Position numbers and translations under genes: made by a program
NCBI GenBank assembly: GCA_009916335.1
Contig: SAAR01000092.1
Span: forward strand, 1 to 11,205
Direction of reading: 5' to 3'
DNA from: Erysipelotrichia bacterium
GTDB lineage: Bacteria > Bacillota_I > Bacilli_A > Erysipelotrichales > Erysipelotrichaceae
Length of the DNA stretch: 11,205 nt
Notes under the pieces: model-generated
The model's database searches: none
What the model saw: only the letters and a program-made list of their open reading frames with translations
Told to the model about the DNA's origin: nothing
In this document: positions 7,279 through 11,205 of the stretch, piece after piece
Layout: each line of letters begins with the position of its first letter
How positions within the stretch are numbered: position 1 is the first letter of the stretch

Positions 7279-7423
7279 GAAGATTTAATAAATATAGTTT
7301 CAAGTAATATCGTTTTGAGTAATAAACAAAAATCATATTAAGAAATTTATAGTTATGCCTTATACAAAATCTTGATTTGATTTTTGAGAAATAAGGTTCT
7401 TCCATATTATAGGAGGTACTAAA
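7279..7423 (+). promoter_or_regulatory. Long 5' leader of the cold-shock gene
   Basis: About 145 untranslated bases separate the predicted transcription start from the csp ATG, as is typical of cold-shock genes whose leaders refold with temperature. Just before the gene, CTTCC (7399-7403) can pair with GGAGG of the ribosome binding site (7412-7416) across an 8-base loop. A further weak AAAATC/GATTTT hairpin lies at about 7366-7384. Confidence 0.5.
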
Positions 7424-7624
7424 ATGAGTACAGGTAAAGTAAAGTTTTTTAACGCAGAAAAAGGTTATGGATTCATCACAGCAGAAGATGGAAAAGACAT
7501 CTTTGTTCACTTCTCAGCTATTCAGGTTGATGGGTTCAAAACATTAGAAGAAGGACAAGCAGTAAACTTTGACGTAGTTGAAGGTGATCGTGGACCTCAA
7601 GCTTCTAACGTTACAATTGCTTAA
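7424..7624 (+). CDS. csp: Cold-shock protein (CspA family RNA chaperone)
   Basis: This 66-residue protein is a single cold-shock domain. It binds single-stranded RNA and DNA and acts as an RNA chaperone or antiterminator. The start [18 protein letters not shown] contains the RNP1 motif KGYGFI, and DIFVHFSAI is RNP2; both are intact. The end, with [13 protein letters not shown], is also typical, and the length matches the family. AGGAGGT lies 7 bases before the ATG. It is monocistronic, with its own promoter, long leader and terminator. Which paralogue it is (cspA, cspB, cspC or cspD) cannot be told from the sequence. Confidence 0.96.
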   Translation: MSTGKVKFFNAEKGYGFITAEDGKDIFVHFSAIQVDGFKTLEEGQAVNFDVVEGDRGPQASNVTIA

Positions 7625-7644
7625 TTAAAAACAAAACAAACAAA

Positions 7645-7678
7645 AATAATCACATTCTAATGAGTGTGATTATTTTTT
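7645..7678. terminator. Bidirectional terminator between csp and folC
   Basis: AATAATCACATTC (7645-7657) and GAGTGTGATTATT (7662-7674) form a 13-bp stem (one G·U) with loop TAAT. T runs follow on the plus strand (7673-7678) and, as A-rich sequence, on the minus strand. It can end both the csp transcript and the convergent folC transcript. Confidence 0.88.
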
Positions 7679-7740
7679 ATCGATCAATGTTCATTAAACA
7701 AAAATGAATATCCTACTTACTTTTATAGCTTTTAAACAAA

Positions 7741-9003
7741 TCATGGTTTAACAATTTGCTCTGTGTTCTCTTTCCCACATAAAATATATTCTCTTGCTAA
7801 TGTGATAAAATACAAAGATCCACAAATTAGTAACGTTTCCTGCTCTTGACAAGAGGACATTAACGTATCGATCGCCTCTTGATAATCTTCAATTACTTTA
7901 ACTGGATACCCATTAGCGATATTAATCGCTTTCTCAGCACGATAAAAGGCAAACTCGCAAACCGTTACATCATCTGTAAGAGTTAATAGTTTTTCTAGCA
8001 TCTTATGATTAGGTTTATCTTTTAAAGCAGTAAACAAAACTTTCACATGTCCCAAGGATTGTGCAGAAGCAACCAATGCATCGATCCCTTCATTGTTATG
8101 TGCCCCATCTACAATTACTTTTGGCTTTTTACAAACAACTTCAAAGCGACCTTTCCAGATCGCCTTTTGAATCCCTTGATACAATTTTTCATTTGTTAAT
8201 TGAATATATTGGTGCTGTTTTAAATATTGTAATATCTCAATCGCTAAACTTGTATTATTTGCTTGATAACTCGCTAAGGTTGGTTGATGAATATCATGGA
8301 ATTGTTTATAATCAAATACTAATTCCTCTTTAACACAAATATTACAAGGGGTATCACACTGTATAAAAAGACAATTTTTCTTTCTACAAACCTGTTTAAA
8401 TACGGCTAGACAACACTCTTTTTTTTCACTAGTAATCAAAGCTCGATTTTGCTTAATAATTCCTGCCTTTGCTTTGGCAATGCTTTCATAAGAATTCCCC
8501 AAGTATTCCATATGATCTAAACCGATATTGGTAATAGCACTAACAATTGGATCAATAATATTTGTCGCATCCTGTTCGCCACCTAAGCCAACTTCAAAAA
8601 CAGCAAAATCAACTTTATTCTCAATAAAATACATCGTCGCTATAAACATATCAATTTCAAACATACTTAAGTCATACGCTACCCATTGCTCATAGTATTT
8701 ATTCGCATAAGCAACAATCGCCTCATCACTAATAAATTGATGATTAATACGAATACGATCGTGATGTGTTTCTAAATATGGAGAAGTAAACATACCAACC
8801 TTATAGCCAGCTTCTTTTAATACACTCGCCACCACATTTGTTGTACTGCCTTTCCCATTTGTGCCTCCAATATGAATACAGCGTAGTTGTAAATGGGGAT
8901 TATTTAAACTTTCCATAAATGCTTTTAACTGACGCAAAGCAATACCATTGCGTTTTTTTTGTTCTATTCGTTTAATTACTTCATAAGAATTACTAAATTT
9001 CAT
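7741..9003 (-). CDS. folC: Folylpolyglutamate synthase / dihydrofolate synthase (Mur ligase family)
   Basis: FolC adds glutamate to folates (and in many bacteria to dihydropteroate) with ATP, retaining folates in the cell. I start it at 9001-9003 (420 residues), with AAGGAG 9 bases upstream. A TTG three codons earlier sits right against that site and is unlikely. Motifs: the P-loop GTNGKGS (47-53), TSPYLETHHDRIRIN from 73, GLGGEQDATN (139-148), TNIGLDHMEYLG, GIIKQN, WKGRFE (283-288) and VDGAHN (298-303). The usual GLGGRxDATN motif reads GGEQD here. The length is normal. It converges on csp and diverges from ung. It is functionally linked to the riboswitch-controlled folT nearby. Whether it also makes dihydrofolate de novo is not visible. 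Confidence 0.95.
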   Translation of the reverse strand: MKFSNSYEVIKRIEQKKRNGIALRQLKAFMESLNNPHLQLRCIHIGGTNGKGSTTNVVASVLKEAGYKVGMFTSPYLETHHDRIRINHQFISDEAIVAYANKYYEQWVAYDLSMFEIDMFIATMYFIENKVDFAVFEVGLGGEQDATNIIDPIVSAITNIGLDHMEYLGNSYESIAKAKAGIIKQNRALITSEKKECCLAVFKQVCRKKNCLFIQCDTPCNICVKEELVFDYKQFHDIHQPTLASYQANNTSLAIEILQYLKQHQYIQLTNEKLYQGIQKAIWKGRFEVVCKKPKVIVDGAHNNEGIDALVASAQSLGHVKVLFTALKDKPNHKMLEKLLTLTDDVTVCEFAFYRAEKAINIANGYPVKVIEDYQEAIDTLMSSCQEQETLLICGSLYFITLAREYILCGKENTEQIVKP

Positions 9004-9041
9004 TTTATACAACTCCTTTTTTTATTTTCTAACGAGAATAA

Positions 9042-9071
9042 ATTATATAACAAACAAATATATGCTACAAT
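9042..9071. promoter_or_regulatory. Overlapping divergent promoters of folC and ung
   Basis: For folC (minus): TTGTAG (9065-9070) and a perfect TATAAT (9042-9047), 17 bases apart. For ung (plus): TACAAT as -10 (9066-9071) with a weak TTATAT 17 bases upstream (9043-9048). The -10 of each overlaps the -35 of the other, so the two promoters would compete for polymerase. The ung assignment is the weaker of the two. Confidence 0.45.
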
Positions 9072-9107
9072 AATAACACATATAAAAAATAGATGGGGGT
9101 TTTCTTA

Positions 9108-9776
9108 ATGGTACATATTGGCAACGAATGGGACGATTTATTAAAAGATGAGTTTGCAAAAGCATATTATCAGGATTTGCGTAAATTTTTAGTTGAGGAA
9201 TATACGCACTTTCATGTTTATCCAGAGATGCACGATCTTTTCAATGCATTGCGATATACGCCTTATAAAGAGGCTCGTGTGGTACTTTTAGGACAAGATC
9301 CTTATCATCAAAAAGGGCAGGCACATGGGCTTTGTTTTTCCGTTAAAAAAGGGGTTTCTCTTCCTCCTTCATTAAAAAATATGTATAAAGAGCTGCACAG
9401 TGATTTAGGCTGCACTATTCCCACACATGGTGAACTAACAAAGTGGGCTAAACAAGGTGTGCTAATGTTGAATACATGCTTAAGCGTTAGGGAAGGACAA
9501 GCCAATTCACATACTAATAAAGGATGGGAAATATTAACGGATAAAATTATTTCTTTAATAAATGAAAAGGACACTCCTGTTGTGTTTCTATTATGGGGTA
9601 GAAATGCACAAAGTAAGGAGCGTTTAATTAGCAATCCCAAGCATCTAATCTTAAAATGTGCTCATCCTAGTCCACTTTCTGCATTTAATGGTTTTTTTGG
9701 CTGTAAGCATTTTTCTAAAACAAATGATTTCTTAGTAAAAAATAATTTAAAGACAATTGATTGGCAGATTGATTAA
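9108..9776 (+). CDS. ung: Uracil-DNA glycosylase (family 1)
   Basis: Ung removes uracil from DNA and starts base-excision repair. I start it at 9108-9110 (222 residues), because GGGGG lies about 7 bases upstream while the ATG at 9093 has no ribosome binding site and would itself overlap that G run. All family-1 motifs are present: GQDPYH (62-67) with the catalytic Asp64, AHGLCFSV, the LMLNTCLSV strand (119-127), FLLWGRNAQSK, and the uracil/DNA-binding HPSPLSA loop (186-192) with its catalytic His. The length is typical (about 220-230). It is monocistronic, divergent from folC, and followed by a terminator. Confidence 0.97.
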   Translation: MVHIGNEWDDLLKDEFAKAYYQDLRKFLVEEYTHFHVYPEMHDLFNALRYTPYKEARVVLLGQDPYHQKGQAHGLCFSVKKGVSLPPSLKNMYKELHSDLGCTIPTHGELTKWAKQGVLMLNTCLSVREGQANSHTNKGWEILTDKIISLINEKDTPVVFLLWGRNAQSKERLISNPKHLILKCAHPSPLSAFNGFFGCKHFSKTNDFLVKNNLKTIDWQID

Positions 9777-9786
9777 ATAAATTATA

Positions 9787-9827
9787 AATAACCTCATTAG
9801 CATAAAGAGCTTGTGAGGTTATTTTAT
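9787..9827. terminator. Bidirectional terminator between ung and the DUF2752 gene
   Basis: AATAACCTCA (9787-9796) and TGAGGTTATT (9814-9823) form a perfect 10-bp stem with further AGC/GCT pairing in the loop; TTTTA follows on the plus strand. The stop codon of the minus-strand DUF2752 gene (9819-9821) lies inside the right arm, so the hairpin also serves that gene. Confidence 0.75.
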
Positions 9828-10226
9828 AAAACTGATTATTTTCCCCAATAAACTATTTTCGTTGTAGCTCATTGGATAATTTGGAAAAAGAACACACATA
9901 CGATAAATATACACAATTGTTAATAGTGTGAAGAAAATAATACGCAAATAATATGCAGGTTTATTTTTTAGTGTTCGATATTTCACAAAGCAAATTAATT
10001 CTAGTAACGCATAAAAACAAAAAACAATTACTAAAGGATGAAAGTAAAGGGCTGTTTTTATATCACCATGCAGAAGATGATAACAAGCACTTAGCATATT
10101 GCACCCAGGACAAGGGATCCCTATAATTTGTTCAAAGGGACACCATGTTTCATAAAAGAGAAAAATAGCAACAATCAATACGATTACTGCTACAATCTTT
10201 TTAATAAGTACTGTTTTGTCTTGCAT
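9819..10226 (-). CDS. DUF2752 family membrane protein
   Basis: The product is a 135-residue membrane protein of unknown function. The DUF2752 signature is clear: CP (29-30), GIPCPGCNMLSA (36-47) and HGDIKTALYFHPL (53-65). The family usually reads CPGCGMTRA; here CPGCNMLSA replaces it, keeping both cysteines. Three membrane segments are visible, at about 8-27, 64-81 and 92-110. The ATG (10224-10226) lies inside the end of the upstream DUF4234-like gene, a 26-base overlap, with no clear ribosome binding site, so translation probably depends on the upstream gene. The four cysteines (29, 39, 42, 48) could bind a metal or form disulphides; that is inference. Confidence 0.85.
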   Translation of the reverse strand: MQDKTVLIKKIVAVIVLIVAIFLFYETWCPFEQIIGIPCPGCNMLSACYHLLHGDIKTALYFHPLVIVFCFYALLELICFVKYRTLKNKPAYYLRIIFFTLLTIVYIYRMCVLFPNYPMSYNENSLLGKIISFIK

Positions 10227-10569
10227 CTAAATAGTTATTCAAATCATTCTGCATGATTGCATATCCAACAATTGTAAAGCCAAAAATTGACAAAATTGTA
10301 TTAATAATTGAATTATCACTAGCTCGCATATCACTATCTTCAAATAAATAGTAAATACGCTTACTTGCCGTATATATAAAATAAATGCCATAAATACCAC
10401 AAGTTACTAAAGATAATAAAATAACTGTAACTCCATCTGGTCCTTTTGTTTTTGGATCTAAGCCGTTCAGATCATTTGCTATACCTGGCACCCAGCCAAA
10501 AAATCCATATAAACCACAAGTAAAGATACTTAATAAAATACAACTTATAATACTACGTTTCGCTACCAT
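10201..10569 (-). CDS. Small membrane protein, DUF4234-like, with an internal motif repeat
   Basis: The product is a 122-residue membrane protein. Two similar halves are visible: LLSIFTCGLYGFFGWVPGIA (12-31) and LLSLVTCGIYGIYFIYTASK (51-70). The repeated T-C/L-G-x-Y-G pattern resembles DUF4234 and TM2-like proteins, whose function is unknown. Between them is a charged loop (NDLNGLDPKTKGPDG). A third hydrophobic segment is at about 90-107. The start at 10567-10569 is supported by GAGGTGG 6 bases upstream and a TG-extended -10. It is first in a two-gene unit with the DUF2752 gene, suggesting the two proteins act together, but the task is unknown. Confidence 0.75.
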   Translation of the reverse strand: MVAKRSIISCILLSIFTCGLYGFFGWVPGIANDLNGLDPKTKGPDGVTVILLSLVTCGIYGIYFIYTASKRIYYLFEDSDMRASDNSIINTILSIFGFTIVGYAIMQNDLNNYLDARQNSTY

Positions 10570-10592
10570 ATTTCCACCTCTTTATTGTTTTA

Positions 10593-10601
10593 ATTATACC
10601 A
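10593..10601 (-). promoter_or_regulatory. Extended -10 promoter of the DUF4234-DUF2752 unit
   Basis: On the minus strand TGGTATAAT is a TG-extended perfect -10 box, 24 bases before the start codon. The -35 position (TTTTCT, 17 bases upstream) is poor, as extended -10 promoters tolerate. It borders the repeat block to the right. Confidence 0.6.
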
Positions 10602-10629
10602 TAAATGATAGGCGTAGAAAAGAAAATAT

Positions 10630-10839
10630 CGTTTTCTCTTGTATAGCAGAAAATATTCTGAAGTGAAAAGCGAAATTCCACTTTAATGGCTTCGAAGTGG
10701 ATTTTAGTCTTTCACAGAAAATCGTTTTCTCTTTTATGACTTCTCGTTTTTCTTTTATGTCTGTTTCATTTTCTCTTTTATACCTGAAGTGAAAAGTTAA
10801 ATCTCCCTTTAAAAGATAAAACGAATGTGAGTCTTTCAC
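10630..10839. repeat. Composite non-coding repeat block: three 22-base tandem units and two ~57-base hairpin units
   Basis: Units starting CGTTTTCTCTTTTATG recur at exactly 22-base spacing (10723, 10745, 10767), and a related copy starts at 10630. Two larger units start CTGAAGTGAAAAG and end GTCTTTCAC (10658-10715 and 10784-10839), 126 bases apart. The first unit folds into a 21-position hairpin (10663-10683 with 10695-10715, three mismatches, 11-base loop); the second keeps only the ends. A GTG-started 81-codon frame on the minus strand spans the block but has no ribosome binding site and translates the repeats, so I do not call a gene. Confidence 0.6.
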
Positions 10840-10959
10840 GATTCAAATTCGATAAAAAAATAACAATTTTTTAAAGAAAATAATAATTTTTGAAACGAAT
10901 CTTCTATGTACCCTTATCCAAACAAAAGGAACGATATGATGGATAACGAAAACTAAAGA

Positions 10960-11075
10960 GCTATCCATACAAGCAATCAATAAAAGTAATCGTAAAAGCA
11001 ATCAGTAAAAACCATCAATATAAATAATCCCTATAAGGAATTAGTATAAATACTCAATATAAATAATCCATACAA
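10960..11075. repeat. Degenerate 13-base tandem repeat array (9 units)
   Basis: Nine consecutive units fit a pattern close to RYAATCMVTAWAA: GCTATCCATACAA, GCAATCAATAAAA, GTAATCGTAAAA (12 bases), GCAATCAGTAAAA, ACCATCAATATAA, ATAATCCCTATAA, GGAATTAGTATAA, ATACTCAATATAA, ATAATCCATACAA. First and last units share ATCCATACAA. The array ends 12 bases before the 5S terminator. The preceding stretch, 10840-10959, is AT-rich with no gene and carries an ATGGATA/TATCCAT inverted pair (10939-10945/10962-10968). Confidence 0.65.
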
Positions 11076-11087
11076 GTGTGGATAAAC

Positions 11088-11113
11088 AAAAAAAAGACTC
11101 CTCATAGGGAGTC
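11088..11113 (-). terminator. rRNA operon terminator
   Basis: On the minus strand GACTCC and GGAGTC (11108-11113 with 11096-11101) form a stem with loop CTATGA, followed by eight T (11088-11095). It starts about 7 bases after the mature 5S 3' end. Confidence 0.88.
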
Positions 11114-11119
11114 CAATTA

Positions 11120-11205
11120 CCTGGCGATTTGCTATCTTCACTAGGGCACGCCTAGCTATTGTCACCGTTAAAGTGCTTAACTTCTGTGTTCGGTATGGGA
11201 ACAGG
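11120..11205 (-). rRNA. rrf: 5S ribosomal RNA, 3' part (cut by window edge)
   Basis: On the minus strand the window begins at CCTGTTCCCATACCGAACAC and continues AGAAGTTAAGC, the highly conserved loop B/C region of 5S rRNA. It runs to the 3' strand of helix I ending GCCAGGT. About 86 of the usual 110-117 bases are present; the 5' end and presumably the 23S gene lie beyond the right edge. The 3' end is placed by helix I and could be off by one or two bases. Confidence 0.93.

Noticed and set aside
10594..10839. 81-codon minus-strand reading frame
   Set aside because: It starts at GTG without a ribosome binding site, translates the repeat block, and ends over the promoter of the DUF4234-like gene; no family is recognisable.
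10960..11075. CRISPR array
   Set aside because: The units are 13 bases, contiguous and degenerate, with no spacers and no cas genes.
10840..11119. tRNA gene or small RNA next to the 5S gene
   Set aside because: No cloverleaf or TTC-loop signature is visible on either strand; only AT-rich repeats and the rRNA terminator.

Overview
This is an AT-rich window from a low-GC Gram-positive bacterium (Bacillota), most likely a gut member of the Erysipelotrichia or a close relative. The reasons are strong AGGAGG-type ribosome binding sites, the clostridial/Erysipelotrichia-type IMP dehydrogenase N-terminus, a glgC-glgD-glgA glycogen operon with the Gram-positive GlgD subunit, a THF riboswitch in front of a FolT-type ECF transporter, a CcpA-type cre site, and a sortase-type surface-protein tail. 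The lineage is an inference from gene content; the 16S gene is not in the window.

Layout. Bases 1-173 hold the start of guaB (minus strand), with a clear promoter and an adjacent perfect interrupted palindrome. Bases 365-1208 are a decayed stretch. It holds a broken DUF1016 (YhcG-like) gene with a frameshift and an in-frame stop, fused to the C-terminal anchor of a surface protein, and a truncated DUF2812-like gene that runs through its own terminator. Bases 1414-5107 are the tightly packed minus-strand operon glgC-glgD-glgA (ADP-glucose pyrophosphorylase, its non-catalytic partner, glycogen synthase), with a cre site in its leader. Next is pta (minus strand), with its own promoter and terminator. 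Divergent from pta are a THF riboswitch and folT (plus strand), then a cold-shock gene with a long leader. folC (minus) converges on the cold-shock gene through a shared terminator and diverges from ung (plus) with overlapping promoters. ung converges on a two-gene minus-strand unit of small membrane proteins (DUF4234-like and DUF2752). The last 600 bases are non-coding and repeat-rich, ending in the 3' part of a 5S rRNA gene (minus strand), so an rRNA operon lies beyond the right edge.

How the genes work together. GlgC/GlgD make ADP-glucose, which GlgA polymerises. The cre site and the neighbouring pta (acetyl-phosphate/acetate overflow) fit carbon-status control, although pta is a separate transcription unit. 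folT imports folate under THF control, and the nearby folC polyglutamylates folate to retain it, so the two form a folate salvage pair split over two transcripts. ung is DNA repair and the csp gene is an RNA chaperone. I see no clear defence island or wholly new system. The most unusual material is the chimeric pseudogene, the repeat arrays beside the rRNA operon, and the apparent Shine-Dalgarno switch behind the THF aptamer.
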